Assembly: GCF_001704275.1 (NCBI RefSeq)
Contig: NZ_CP011533.1
Span: forward strand, 310,001 to 374,000
DNA: 64,000 nt
Direction of reading: 5' to 3'
Origin: Streptomyces noursei ATCC 11455
GTDB taxonomy: Bacteria > Actinomycetota > Actinomycetes > Streptomycetales > Streptomycetaceae
The first letter of the stretch is position 1; every line of letters starts with the position of its first letter. The notes below the pieces were generated by a model, which saw only the letters and a list, made by a program, of their open reading frames with translations, was not told the origin of the DNA and ran no database searches. Of the stretch, positions 44,761 through 54,417 are shown in pieces. Made by a program: the position numbers and the translations under genes.

Positions 44761-45292
44761 TTCGTACTCCGATGGTTACCCAGGGAACTGTTGGAGTTTC
44801 GTCGGGGCCGGCGCGAACGAGGCGGGAGTCAGCGGCAGGGAACGACTGATCGGCGCGGCGCCGGAATTCCTGACCGCGCTGCGGTGCTCCACACCAGCCC
44901 TCGCCCACCGCCGGGCGTGTGGCCACCGTCTCGTCGATGTGCTTGGCCAGCCGTCCCCGGAGCTCCTGGAGCGCGGCGATCCGGTCATCGAGTGTGGCCA
45001 GCCGGTCGGTGGCCATATTCAACTCCTCGGCGCAGTACGCGGATTGTCGCAGCGGCGCGTCCAGGCAGCCCTTCTCCAGGGCGGGGCGGACATCCTCCAG
45101 GGTGAGCCCCGCGTCCAGGAGCTCCTTGATGTTCGCGACCCGAACGGCATCCAACGGGTCGTACGCGCGGTAGCCGTTGTCGGCGCGCTGCGGGGCCAGC
45201 AGACCCTGTTGCTCGTAGTAGCGCAGGGATCGGGGGCTGACGCCGGTGAGGTCGGCCAGTTCTCCGATCCGCATCACGGTCTGCTTCAACAT
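44747..45292 (-). CDS. MerR-family regulator of the adjacent exporter
   Basis: 181 residues. Winged HTH (MRIGELADLTGVSPRSLRYY, DPLDAVRVANIKELLDAGLT) at residues 7-75, dimerisation helix (TDRLATLDDRIAALQELRGR) after it. The last 45 residues are Pro/Arg-rich and look unstructured. Start ATG 45292, or ATG 45274 (MRIGEL). The promoter has the 19-bp spacing typical of MerR activators and lies so close that the mRNA may be nearly leaderless. It likely activates its own operon, including the exporter, when the inducer binds. Confidence 0.88.
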   Translation of the reverse strand: MLKQTVMRIGELADLTGVSPRSLRYYEQQGLLAPQRADNGYRAYDPLDAVRVANIKELLDAGLTLEDVRPALEKGCLDAPLRQSAYCAEELNMATDRLATLDDRIAALQELRGRLAKHIDETVATRPAVGEGWCGAPQRGQEFRRRADQSFPAADSRLVRAGPDETPTVPWVTIGVRSDTS

Positions 45293-45301
45293 GGTGGGGA
45301 C

Positions 45302-45332
45302 GCTAGAACCCTGACGCTAGCGTCAAGGTCAA
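45302..45332 (-). promoter_or_regulatory. MerR-type promoter/operator
   Basis: On the minus strand: TTGACC (-35, 45327-45332), 19-bp spacer, TCTAGC (-10, 45302-45307). The spacer contains the perfect palindrome TGACGCTAGCGTCA (45312-45325). Overlong spacing with a central dyad is the signature of MerR-activated promoters. Confidence 0.75.
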
Positions 45333-47053
45333 GCCGACGAGTACGCCGAGCGGCCGTCCCGAGCGAGAACGGCCGCCGACGGGGACGTGAGAACCAGCCA
45401 CTGCCACGTAGGGCGACCGTCGGCGGCGCAATGCCGTCGGCGGATCATGCGCGCCGGTACTGATCACGGTACCGGCCGCGGCCCAACGGTTCGTCAGCCG
45501 CGGGACCCGGCGACCCTCCGGACTGTCGAACGGACGGCACGGGAGGAACCGACCACGATGCACACCGCAACCGCATCGCTTCTGGCGTTCCTCGCCGGGT
45601 GCCGCGACGACACCCCCGATACCTGCCACCTGCCTGGCCCCGCTCAGAGCACGCCGGCTCGGCGTCCAGGGGCACCGGGTGGGCCAGGGAGAGGAACTGT
45701 CCGGTGGATTCGCCTCAGACAGAGGCTCGGCTACTTCGGCGCAGGCCCTGGGTGGCCTCGGCATCGCCGACCAGGATCGACCCGGAAACTCTCCAAGAGC
45801 TGCACGACAAGCCGCGTCAATGGAGTGGTGGCGGCCGTGCACCTGCACCGGAGGAAGATGCAGATGCCGTGACTCCCTGTGAGGCAGCCCATCCGTACGT
45901 CTTCCGGTCGCGGTGGATGACGATCAGGTCGCCGTCGGCAACGCCGGGGACGCCCTGGAGCGGTCGCGGATCGTGGGCTGGGACGCGGTCGTCTTCCCCG
46001 AGGTGGTGGCCGTGGCCGACGCACGGCTAGTCCCGGCCATGGCTCAGCTGGTGTGGACCGACAGCGGGGGTGAGCATCCGCGGCCTCGTACAGGCCGGCG
46101 AGGGAGAACGTCCGGCACCACTCCTCTGGAGTTGCCGCCCACTCCGTTTCGAAGGCCGGCACCCACCGCCCGGCGCGGGTGCTGACGCGCAGCTGGGTGA
46201 GCAGCTCGGCCGGAGCCCCGGTGCTGGGGATACGGAGGGGAGGGGGCGTGGTCGGACTGGGCGCTCATCTGGTCCTCCCGGCGGTTCGTGTCGTCGCCGT
46301 ACGTGTGGGACGGGGCGGCGGGGACGGACATCTGATGGTCCTTTCGCTTGCTGGTGGGCGTCCGTCGAGTCCCACGATCCGCTGCTCTGCGCAGCGCTTG
46401 GCCGCGACCGGGACGACAACGGCAGGGCCGCGGGACTGCGGAAGCCGGAACGGTCCCGCGTGCCGGCGACACCGGCGCGATGGATCGCGGAGCGGTCCGA
46501 TGGTTGGGCGGTTACCTTCGCCGGGCGGGTGGCCCGGGCGGGGTTGGGGCGCGGAAGACGGGGCGGAAGCGTTCGAGGACGTGGAGCGGTCGCGGTGAGC
46601 GCTGCTCGAAGGCACCGGCGAGGCCGGGCTGGGGACACGTCTCCCAGTGGTCTGGATGGTCTGGATGGCCCATCGGTCGCCGTCGATACGGATCGGGCCG
46701 GGGTCCATCCGCCAGGCCCATGGGTGAGGCGAGCCGGTGCGTCGGCAGCGACCCGCCGAGGGTCGCAGTGAACCCGCGAGTCCGGCGACGGCCGTCGGTG
46801 TCACGGTCTGTCGCCGGCTTCGATGAGGCACCACCCGTCGTACTGGTCCCACGTCAGATGGACGCCATGCCATGCAGGCAGTACTCGGGGGCGCACCCCC
46901 TCGTGCAGTGGAAGGCGGCGTCCAGTCTGTCAGAGTTGGTGCCGGAGTCGTCCTCGCTGGTTCACCGCTGACAGGGCGCGACGTGCGGGCTCACTCGGCA
47001 CGGCAGGCCCCGCTGGGGTGCGCCAAGGGCCGGGAACGCCAACAGTGGACATC
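45333..47053. other. 1.7 kb without a supportable gene
   Basis: Reading frames on both strands are long because of high GC, but none has a family match, a good ribosome binding site and consistent codon bias together. Short coding-like stretches in shifting frames (for example GDLIVIHRDRKTYGWAAS on the minus strand near 45900, and WRMDPGPIRIDGDRWAIQTI near 46700) suggest decayed genes. Confidence 0.5.
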
Positions 47054-47548
47054 ATGAACGACAACATCCTTTTCCTGAACGTCAACGACCCGCAGGCCGG
47101 CCACCAGGCGCTCGACGCGCTGCGGCAGGCGCACGCCACCGGCGAGGTGAAATTGCGCGAGGCGGCGGTCGTCGCGCGCGACGCCGACGGCGTCCTGGAC
47201 TTCCCCGACGCCGTCGACAGCACCGGCACCGCCCGGGCCTTCACCGTCGGTGGCCTGATCGGCGGGCTCCTGGGCATCCTCGGCGGCCCGCTCGGCGTCA
47301 TGATCGGCTTCGGCGCGGGCGGGCTGATCGGCGGCGCCCATGACGCGCGCGAGGCGACCGCAGCCACCGCGGCGCTGGAGATGCTGGCGGCGGAAGTGCC
47401 GCCGGGAAGCACCGTGCTGGTGGCCGAACTGGTGGAGGACGATCCCTCACGCGTCGACGAACTGCTCGCCCCTTACGGGACGGCCGCGCGCTATCCCGCG
47501 AGAGAGGTCCGCAAGGAAGTGGAGGAGGCCATCGCACAGAAGGGTTAG
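47054..47548 (+). CDS. DUF1269 family membrane-associated protein
   Basis: 164 residues from ATG 47054. The central Gly-rich hydrophobic hairpin (FTVGGLIGGLLGILGGPLGV, MIGFGAGGLIGG) and flanking domains (HATGEVKLREAAVVARDADG; VPPGSTVLVAELVEDDP) are typical of DUF1269. Family function unknown; often near stress genes. Likely monocistronic. Confidence 0.85.
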   Translation: MNDNILFLNVNDPQAGHQALDALRQAHATGEVKLREAAVVARDADGVLDFPDAVDSTGTARAFTVGGLIGGLLGILGGPLGVMIGFGAGGLIGGAHDAREATAATAALEMLAAEVPPGSTVLVAELVEDDPSRVDELLAPYGTAARYPAREVRKEVEEAIAQKG

Positions 47549-47991
47549 GCCGGCGCGGCTCACCGGCCCCGGCGCTGCCCTCTCCCCGTGGCGCGGCGTC
47601 CGGGGCCGGCTCGTACACCCGGATGCCGGACGGCGAGCGTGATGGCTCTGCCCGGCACCCGGTCTGCTTCCAGCCGATCGGCCGGAGTCAGTACGCCCGG
47701 TGGGGCTCGGTTGGGGATGGTCAGCTTGAGGTCTTTCTTGCCCTTCCCCCTCTTCGCTGTCATCGCGCGGTCATGTCACGCGGGACGACCGGCAGGAACC
47801 AACGAAGCCTGACGCATCTTCACCTGGGCCGGGGGCGACGTCCTGCTCCCTCCCGACGATCGTGCCCTGACCGGGCCCGAGGGGGCTGAGGTCGGCCAGC
47901 GCCTCGCTCCCGTCGCGGGCATCGATGTCCCCGGCGACGAGCATGGCTGGTGCTGGGTGCCGTCCGGGCTCAGCCTCCCGTCAGCAGTCCG
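47549..47991. other. 440 bp without an intact gene
   Basis: A coding-like remnant on the plus strand near 47820-47975 (GGDVLLPPDDRALTGPEGAE) has no start or family match. Otherwise nothing seen. Confidence 0.45.
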
Positions 47992-48807
47992 CTACGGGCG
48001 CGGGGTGCGGGGCTCGATCCGGTGGTCGAAGGCGGCACCGCCGACGCCGACCGTGGTCACCCCGCCGTCGACGGTGAGGACGGCCCCGTTGACGTAGGAC
48101 GCGGCGGGCGACAGCAGCCAGTCGATCGCCTCGGCGACCTCCTGCGGATCGCCCGGCCGCCCGGCAGGAGTCAGCCGGTTCGCCTCCTCGTATGCCGCCT
48201 CGGTACCGCCCGCCAGCCCCGCCTCCGTCGCGAACCGTATCATCCGCTGGTCGGCCATCTCCGTACGCACCCAGCCCGGACACACCGTGTTGGCCCGCAG
48301 CCCCTGTGGCCCGTAGTCGACGGTGAGGGAGCGGCAGAGGTGGAGCAAACCCGCCTTGGATGTCGCATATCCGGCGTTGCCGACGCTGTTGCGGAGCGCA
48401 CCGACCGAGGCGACCGCGACCACCGCGCCGCGGGCCGCCAGCAGATGCGGCAGCGCGGCACGCAGCAGCAGGAACGGCCCGGTGAGGTTGGTCCGTATCT
48501 GTTCTTCCCAGTCCTCGACCGCGATGTCGCCGACCGCACCGCCCCGCCCGATTCCGGCGTTGAGCACCACGCCGTCGCGTCTGCCGTAGGCCGCAACCGT
48601 CGCCTCGACGAGCTCGCGCACGGCCTGGGGGTCGGCGGCGTCGGAGGGGTGGGCCAGTGCTCCGGTCTCCTCGGCCACCCGGCGCAGTGGCTCGGGCCGC
48701 CGCCCGGAGATCACGACCTGGTGCCCGGCGGTGCGCAGCAGCCGGGCGGTGGCGGCCCCGATTCCAGTTCCCCCACCCGTCACCAGGACAACACGCTGTT
48801 CCGACAT
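47992..48807 (-). CDS. Short-chain dehydrogenase/reductase (classical SDR)
   Basis: 271 residues: cofactor motif TGGGTGIGAATARLL (residues ~10-24), LNAGIG, active-site region SVGALRNSVGNAGYATSKAG with Tyr and Lys spaced YxxxK, then CPGWVRTEM. An Arg at the end of strand 2 (SGRRPEP) suggests NADP(H). The IS21 element begins just upstream of the start, so the native promoter may be lost. Substrate unknown. Confidence 0.9.
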   Translation of the reverse strand: MSEQRVVLVTGGGTGIGAATARLLRTAGHQVVISGRRPEPLRRVAEETGALAHPSDAADPQAVRELVEATVAAYGRRDGVVLNAGIGRGGAVGDIAVEDWEEQIRTNLTGPFLLLRAALPHLLAARGAVVAVASVGALRNSVGNAGYATSKAGLLHLCRSLTVDYGPQGLRANTVCPGWVRTEMADQRMIRFATEAGLAGGTEAAYEEANRLTPAGRPGDPQEVAEAIDWLLSPAASYVNGAVLTVDGGVTTVGVGGAAFDHRIEPRTPRP

Positions 48808-48958
48808 GGTCGTTCGCCTCCGAAGGTGGTCAGCTTCCGGTTCCGTGTCAACGGCCTCTTGGTCGTCCCCGCTGGCGGCCTTGAGACATCCCTGCTGGTG
48901 GAAGGCATTGTCGCCCCACTCGCGGCCAGATGTTCTCCCCGCCCTGGGTCGGTGTGGA

Positions 48959-49750
48959 TCAGCTGAAGGGCTTCACTCCCTTTCCGGTGGTGGCCTCGGT
49001 GAACCTGAACGAATCACCCTGAGTGACCGTGACGTGAGCGTGATGGAGGAGCCGGTCGACGGTCGCGGTGGCCAAGGTCTTGGGCATGATCTCGTCGAAT
49101 CCAGACGGGTGGAGATTGCTCGAAACTGCGATCGAGCGCCGTTCATATGCGGCATCCACCAGGCGGTAGAAGCCCTCGGCGGCGTCCTCGGAGACGGGCA
49201 GCAGCCCGATGTCATCGACGATGATCAGGTCCGAGCGGACAATCTTCGCCAGCGCCCGGGCGATGGAGTCGTCCGCGCGGTGCCGGCGGACCAGGGCGCC
49301 CAGGTCCTCGATGGTGAACCAGGCGACGGTCAGGCCGGCCTCGACCGCGGTCTGCCCGAGCGCCTCAGTGAAGTGTGACTTTCCCGTCCCCGACGGTCCA
49401 CAGATACAAAAATTCTCCCGGCGGCCGACCCATTCCAGGCTCTTCAGGGCGTCCTGCGTGGTCCTGGGTATGGAGGACTTGGACTCGTGCCAGTCCCCGA
49501 AGGTCTTCCCGGTGGGGAACCCGGCCCGCTTGCGCCGGGTGTGGAGATTGGCCCGGTCACGTCCGGCCGCTTCCTCCGCCAGCAGGACGCGGACGACCTC
49601 GGCGGGATCCCAGCGTTGGGCCTTCGCGGTGGGGATGATGTCGGTCAACGACCGCCGGATGTGCGGGAGTTTGAGTCGCTTGGTCAGCTCGATGGCCTCG
49701 GCGAGCGGGTCGCCGTTCGTGCCGGGAACGGTGCGAAGAGGGGTGGCCAT
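48959..49750 (-). CDS. istB: IS21 helper ATPase IstB
   Basis: 263 residues, AAA+ ATPase: Walker A GPSGTGKSHFTEALG, Walker B LIIVDDIGLLP, and ending FRFTEATTGKGVKPF. The start ATG overlaps the istA stop (ATGA), the coupled arrangement usual in IS21. It loads target DNA for the transposase. Confidence 0.93.
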   Translation of the reverse strand: MATPLRTVPGTNGDPLAEAIELTKRLKLPHIRRSLTDIIPTAKAQRWDPAEVVRVLLAEEAAGRDRANLHTRRKRAGFPTGKTFGDWHESKSSIPRTTQDALKSLEWVGRRENFCICGPSGTGKSHFTEALGQTAVEAGLTVAWFTIEDLGALVRRHRADDSIARALAKIVRSDLIIVDDIGLLPVSEDAAEGFYRLVDAAYERRSIAVSSNLHPSGFDEIMPKTLATATVDRLLHHAHVTVTQGDSFRFTEATTGKGVKPFS

Positions 49751-51288
49751 CAGAAGTGGTCGCTTTCGTCGTACTCGGAAAGATCAGCAGTGCTCGGGGC
49801 GGCGGCGCCGAGGGCGGACCAGGCGGAGGTGCCGGGCTGCAGCGAGTGGGCCTCGCTGCGACGGACCGGCTCGGCCAGGCCGTGGACGGCCTGGTAGTCG
49901 AGGATCGACATGAGGTCCTTGTCCGCGAAGCGGGCGGTGACCGCGGCGGTGCCGAGCGCGCGGTCAACTTCCGCTATCGAGTAGAGCTTCGAGAGGGCAA
50001 CGGCCTCGGCCATCTTCGCCTTGATCCGGCGAACCCCGGCCGCCCCGGCCTCGATCAGCCAGCTCGCAGCACCCGGGCCGAGCTGGAGAAACGCAGCCTC
50101 CTCGGCGGAGGTCGCCCTCGGAGTGCGGTCGGCTTCCTTGTCCTCGCGCGGCGGATAGTGGGCATCCTCCAGGACCGGCGAGCCAGGCTCGCCGCGCGGA
50201 TGGCGGGCGACCTCAAGGGCCGAGCCCGTCTCGTCGACGGCGGTGACGATCAGCTCGTCCCCGTGGAAACGGGCCCAGACCCGGGTGTCGATCAGCTCGT
50301 GCGGGACCGAGTAGCGGACCGCGTCGACCGAGATCGTCGACTCCCAGGAGACCCGCCGGGTGGTGCCGAACGCCGCGGTGAACGGCCGCCGCGGCAGCGG
50401 GTGCAGTCGATGCTGCTCTTCTGCGAGCCGCTCGACCGGCTTGCGCCGAGTCACCTTGTGTGTGCGGGAGTTGACCTCTTCGCAGAACTGTCGGCAGGCG
50501 GCCTCAAGCTCGCCGAAGGTCTTGTACTGCTCGCGCAGATTGACGTCCCTGGGCACCAGATCGGCCTTCGCGATCTTCACTGTGGACTCCGAGCCGCCCT
50601 TCGTTTCCGGGTCCGCCGGCAGGCAAGTACGGATCGTTGTGCCGTAGTGCCGGGCGACCTCGACGACTTCTGAGTTGCGGACCGCGATCCCGGCGACGTG
50701 GTCGGTGGTGACCGTCTTCTCGTTGTCCGTCAGGACGTAGGCCGGGATGCCGCCGATCCTGCGGAAAGTGGTGTCCAGACACGCGGTGATCGTTGGCAGC
50801 GTCTTGTCCCAGATCGGAATGACGACGCGGAAACGCGACCAGGCCAGCCATGCGCAGAACAGCGTGGTCTTGCGGCCCTTGATCACCGGGCCGTCGCCGA
50901 AGTCGTACTGAAGCCAGAGCCCGGGCTCGGTCACCCATGGCCGGTAGACACGGCGTCGACCTGCCCTGAACTGGGCTTTTGCCTCGGCAACGGTGCGGCG
51001 GGTGGTGCGTTCCCCGCCGGTGAAGCCCATCGCGGCGATCCTCTTGTGGACCACGTCCGCGCGGATCTTGCCCTGCGAGCGGACCACCAGTTCCTCGATC
51101 TTCGGCAGATAGTCGTCGATCTGCCGGGCCCGCTGCCGGCGCTTGTCGGGCTGCTGGCCGGCCGCCCGCATCTTCACATAACGGGCCACCGTGTGGTGGT
51201 CGCACCCGGCCAGCTCGGCCGCGGCACGGTAACTGCCTGTGAGGTCGTATGCCTCAAGGATCTCCATGATCTCCCTGCTGTTCTTCAC
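49750..51288 (-). CDS. istA: IS21 transposase IstA
   Basis: 512 residues: N-terminal HTH (EAYDLTGSYRAAAELAGCDH), integrase-type DDE core (LWLQYDFGDGPVIKGRKTTL, YVLTDNEKTVTTDHVAG, CLPADPETKGGSESTVKIAK) and a C-terminal Mu-type domain. Intact. Confidence 0.93.
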   Translation of the reverse strand: MKNSREIMEILEAYDLTGSYRAAAELAGCDHHTVARYVKMRAAGQQPDKRRQRARQIDDYLPKIEELVVRSQGKIRADVVHKRIAAMGFTGGERTTRRTVAEAKAQFRAGRRRVYRPWVTEPGLWLQYDFGDGPVIKGRKTTLFCAWLAWSRFRVVIPIWDKTLPTITACLDTTFRRIGGIPAYVLTDNEKTVTTDHVAGIAVRNSEVVEVARHYGTTIRTCLPADPETKGGSESTVKIAKADLVPRDVNLREQYKTFGELEAACRQFCEEVNSRTHKVTRRKPVERLAEEQHRLHPLPRRPFTAAFGTTRRVSWESTISVDAVRYSVPHELIDTRVWARFHGDELIVTAVDETGSALEVARHPRGEPGSPVLEDAHYPPREDKEADRTPRATSAEEAAFLQLGPGAASWLIEAGAAGVRRIKAKMAEAVALSKLYSIAEVDRALGTAAVTARFADKDLMSILDYQAVHGLAEPVRRSEAHSLQPGTSAWSALGAAAPSTADLSEYDESDHF

Positions 51289-51399
51289 CCGCTCCAGCGT
51301 CGCCGAGCGGGACTACTCGGGGCGAGCGGGGAGAAATCTGGCCGTACTCGGGGAAACCCGTGGCCACAAATTGCGCCGTATATGGCCGCCACCGGGGAG

Positions 51400-51678
51400 C
51401 TTACGGAGGCCGCCGTCAGTGTACGTCTGCCGCTCACCCGTGCCCCAGTTGGGCGGGCCTCCCGGGTACCCGGTACCGGTGTCGACGATCCAGTCGTCGG
51501 CGGAGGGAGACGATCCGGCGGCACCGTCGAAATCCGCACGCCAGACTTGCTCGAAGGCAGCGGTCTGCCTCGCAGGAGCAGCCACTGCTCTTCCGGAGGC
51601 CGTGGGGAGGGCGAGGGCGTACGCGGTGACGATCACCGCACTCGCGGCGCAGAACACCGTCTTCTTCTTCAGACCCAT
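51400..51678 (-). pseudogene. Secreted glycoside hydrolase family 16, N-terminal fragment
   Basis: Start ATG 51678 with GAGGAG upstream. Signal peptide MGLKKKTVFCAASAVIVTAY... ending AVAAP, then the GH16 opening QVWRADFDGAAGSSPSADDW and NWGTGERQTYTD. The catalytic E-x-D-x-x-E region is missing: IS21 follows. It was probably a secreted beta-glucanase. Confidence 0.8.
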
Positions 51679-52371
51679 GTCGTATTGCTCCTCGATGTGG
51701 TGGGGGGATTGAGGAGTTCGGTGCAGTCGTACCCGGAATGAGAGCACTCTCACCTCGGAACAGCGCACCCTGCCGACTCGGCGACATACCGTCAAGTGGC
51801 CATCAGGGGAACGGACTTGTATGTGTCGTTGTGCGCCACTTGGCACCGCTGATTTCGACGTCGGCGCTCACGCCCGGCCGCACGGGCAGCCTCCAGGCTC
51901 ACGTACGCGAGTTCGTCGTCCCGCCACAGCACGGCAGGGCTTCCACGATCCGCCGACTCGTCCTCCCAGGCCCGAGCCCAGCCCCAGCCCCAGCCCCAGC
52001 CCCGTCATACCTCGACAAACCGCCACACGACTGGTTGCCGGAGCCCGCGGAACCTGGAGTCGAGACGCCCCGGCAACCACACAGTGTTACCGGGACCAGC
52101 CTCACCGACGAATCCTCGGTACCTCAGCACGCGAGAGCCCACCAGCCCCATGGCGCCTGGAGCAGCAATCCTGCGGGCCCCGCGAGTGGCCTCCTCACGC
52201 CTGGCCGGCGGGCAGCCACCAGGCAGGCCGGACTCCCATCACGCATCGGCACCCTGGGCGATGAGCACACGCCCCGTGCTGTCGGATTTGCCTTTGAGCG
52301 CGCTCCAACCTTCACACTGTTGAGGACGAGACCGTACTGCGGACAGAACAGACAGAAAAAGGTGGCAGGAG
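51679..52371. other. 690 bp without a gene; short hexamer repeat
   Basis: Contains the GH16 promoter side and a run of four AGCCCC hexamers (about 51969-51998). No frame has a family match. Confidence 0.5.
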
Positions 52372-53184
52372 ATGGAGACGACAGGCCGGGCGGGGCATCC
52401 TCTGCCGTACGGCATCTACCAACAGGCGATCGAGCGGGAAACCCTGCTTTTCGTCCAGGTGGTCAGGGGTGTGGATCCCGCGACCGCCGTGCCTTCCTGC
52501 CCGGACTGGACACTGGCCGAGCTCACCCAGCACGTGGGAGCAGTCCAACGCTGGTTCTGCGCACTGCTGACCCGGATGGTGCAGGAACCTCCGTCCAGCC
52601 GCGACGTGGAGCTGGGGCTGCCGCACCACACGGAGGAGTATGCCGACTGGCTGGCCGCTGGCGTACCCGACGTGGTTGGCGTGCTGCGGACGATCGACCC
52701 CCAAGCGGCGATGTGGGCCTGGGGTGAGGACCAGCACGCGCGGTTCTGGGCCCGCCGGATGCTGTTCGAAACGCTGGTGCACCGGGTGGACGCGGAACGC
52801 GCCGTCGGTCGGGAGTCGGAGATCGACCCTGCGCTGGCGGCGGACGGGGTGGACGAATTCCTGGTCAATCTGCCCTACGCGGGCATCTTCGCCCCGGCCG
52901 TGGCGGAACTGCGCGGCAACGGCGAGACCATCGCCTTCCGGTGCACCGATCCCGTCGGTGAGGCCGGAGAAGAGTGGCAGGTACGGCTGGATCCGGACGG
53001 CTTCCGCCTGCTTCCGCAGACAGCGACCGACGTCCCACCGGCCGAGCCACGAACGGCTGTGCGAGGGAAGGCGGCGGACCTCCTGCTGCTGCTCTACGGA
53101 CGCAGGTCCTACCAGGAGACCGCCTTCGAGGTCTCGGGAGAGGCCACCGCACTCGACCACTGGTTCGCCCATACGGCCTTCTGA
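52372..53184 (+). CDS. Maleylpyruvate isomerase / DinB-type family protein (mycothiol-dependent)
   Basis: 270 residues. N-terminal MDMPI_N domain: WTLAELTQHVGAVQRWFCAL, then EYADWLAAGVPDVVGVL and FWARRMLFETLVHRVDAERA. The His residues of QHVG and VHRVD sit where the family binds its divalent metal. The C-terminal MDMPI_C region includes RGKAADLLLLLYGRR. Members use mycothiol, an actinobacterial thiol. Substrate unknown; no catabolic operon nearby. Confidence 0.88.
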   Translation: METTGRAGHPLPYGIYQQAIERETLLFVQVVRGVDPATAVPSCPDWTLAELTQHVGAVQRWFCALLTRMVQEPPSSRDVELGLPHHTEEYADWLAAGVPDVVGVLRTIDPQAAMWAWGEDQHARFWARRMLFETLVHRVDAERAVGRESEIDPALAADGVDEFLVNLPYAGIFAPAVAELRGNGETIAFRCTDPVGEAGEEWQVRLDPDGFRLLPQTATDVPPAEPRTAVRGKAADLLLLLYGRRSYQETAFEVSGEATALDHWFAHTAF

Positions 53185-53208
53185 CCGGCGGCGCCGGAGC
53201 GCGGGCTG

Positions 53209-53440
53209 GTGACACCGTACTTCGGTCCGGGTTGGGTTCCCGGCGCCGGCTGCCTGACGCTCGGCGTATGGGCCCCGCCCGGTGCCCGCGGCAACCCGGT
53301 CACGGTCTTCGTGCACGGCGGCGGGTCCCTGACCGCTTCCACCCGCGCCGCGCTCTACGACGACGGCGCCTCCTTCGCCCGCGGCGGTGTGGCGCTGGTG
53401 ACGGTCAACGACCGACTGGGCGCCGCCGGATTGCTGGACG
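53209..53440 (+). pseudogene. Type-B carboxylesterase fragment
   Basis: LTLGVWAPPGARGNPVTVFV then HGGGSLTASTRAALYDDGAS and VALVTVNDRLGAAGLLD match the oxyanion-hole part of carboxylesterases. The nucleophile region (GxSxG) and the rest are absent, and the frame continues into unrelated sequence. Confidence 0.7.
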
Positions 53441-53642
53441 TGTATGTCCTCGCCACCCAGATCCGCTCCGATCCGGCCACACTGGTGGCGCAGTCCCGCG
53501 CCAGGCACCCGCGGGCGAGCGCGGGCCGTCTCCGCTCGGCGCGGCCCACCCGCTGCGTGAGCGCGGTGGTGAGCGGTCGGGGGGGGAATTGGTCGGGGGC
53601 CCGGGCGCCAACGAATCAACCGAGTGAACCAGGTCCGCCGGG

Positions 53643-54110
53643 TCAACCGAGTCGGCTGAACGTGGCGGGGCGGAGTGCGGCTGGGGGCTGTGAGCAGGGA
53701 GGCCGGTGGAACAGCATGAGTTCCCCGGCCCCGCTCGGTCCAGGCGCTCGACCAAACGGCCTACAGGCCATGCACGTCAAGATGCCGAACGCATCGTATG
53801 CGTCCAGGATGGCCATGCGTACACCTTCTCCGGTGCACAACTCCCCGTCTTCGCGAACGCGAAGGCGGGGCGTTTTGCTGAGCTGGCGCGGCACGGTTCC
53901 GGCAACGGGGCGGCACGCCTGAGACGGCTCCATACCTACCGACAGCACATCCGCGCACAGCTCCAGGCATTCCTGGAGTGCCATTGCGTCCCCGATGGCC
54001 CGCAGCCCGTCCGCGCCCTCCTCCACGTCCTCCTCCTCGCTCTCAGGAGCAAGCCGCGGCGGCCAGGGAAGCTTCAGCTGCACATCGACCTCAATGCCAC
54101 CGAACAGCAC
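53643..54110 (-). CDS. Hypothetical protein, uncertain
   Basis: A 155-residue frame with fairly high GC3 and an acidic middle (PESEEEDVEEGADGLRAIGD), ending in a Cys-containing stretch. No family recognised. The opposite strand is also open across 53706-54350 and I cannot decide firmly between them; both may be spurious. Confidence 0.25.
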   Translation of the reverse strand: MLFGGIEVDVQLKLPWPPRLAPESEEEDVEEGADGLRAIGDAMALQECLELCADVLSVGMEPSQACRPVAGTVPRQLSKTPRLRVREDGELCTGEGVRMAILDAYDAFGILTCMACRPFGRAPGPSGAGELMLFHRPPCSQPPAALRPATFSRLG

Positions 54111-54417
54111 CAGGACGCCAAGTTGGAACGGCTACTTGCTCTTGGCACCAGGCCCGTCGACGTCGGCCTGCAGGCGCTCATGTGGCTTCCGTGGCTGCGC
54201 GCCGGCGCCTGCGGACATCGCGAACCAAGCCGGCCGGACGCCCCGAAGCAGATCGTCACGGAACTCTCCGAACTCTCGGTGCTGGGCGGCGACGGCGCCA
54301 TCGACGTCGCCGCATTCACCCCATATAGCCGCAGCAGCCCGACTTTGTGACACGCTTGTGACCGGAATTATGGCCTCCATCATGTGCGCGTAGTCGATGC
54401 CTTGGTGAGGTGATCGA

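Larger units (their letters stand above)
48900..51400. mobile_element. IS21-family element (ends approximate)
   Basis: It contains istA and istB on the minus strand. Partial inverted repeats CGGCCAGAT.TTCTCCCCGC occur near 48925 and 51330 (inverted). Exact tips and target duplication could not be fixed by eye. Confidence 0.75.

Noticed and set aside
46027..46873. Several 140-230 codon frames in the 45.3-47.0 kb gap
   Set aside because: Pro/Arg/Ala-rich translations on both strands, no start signals and no family matches; treated as decayed or non-coding.
51969..51998. AGCCCC hexamer run as a G-quadruplex or regulatory element
   Set aside because: Four short units in GC-rich non-coding DNA are expected by slippage; nothing nearby supports a function.
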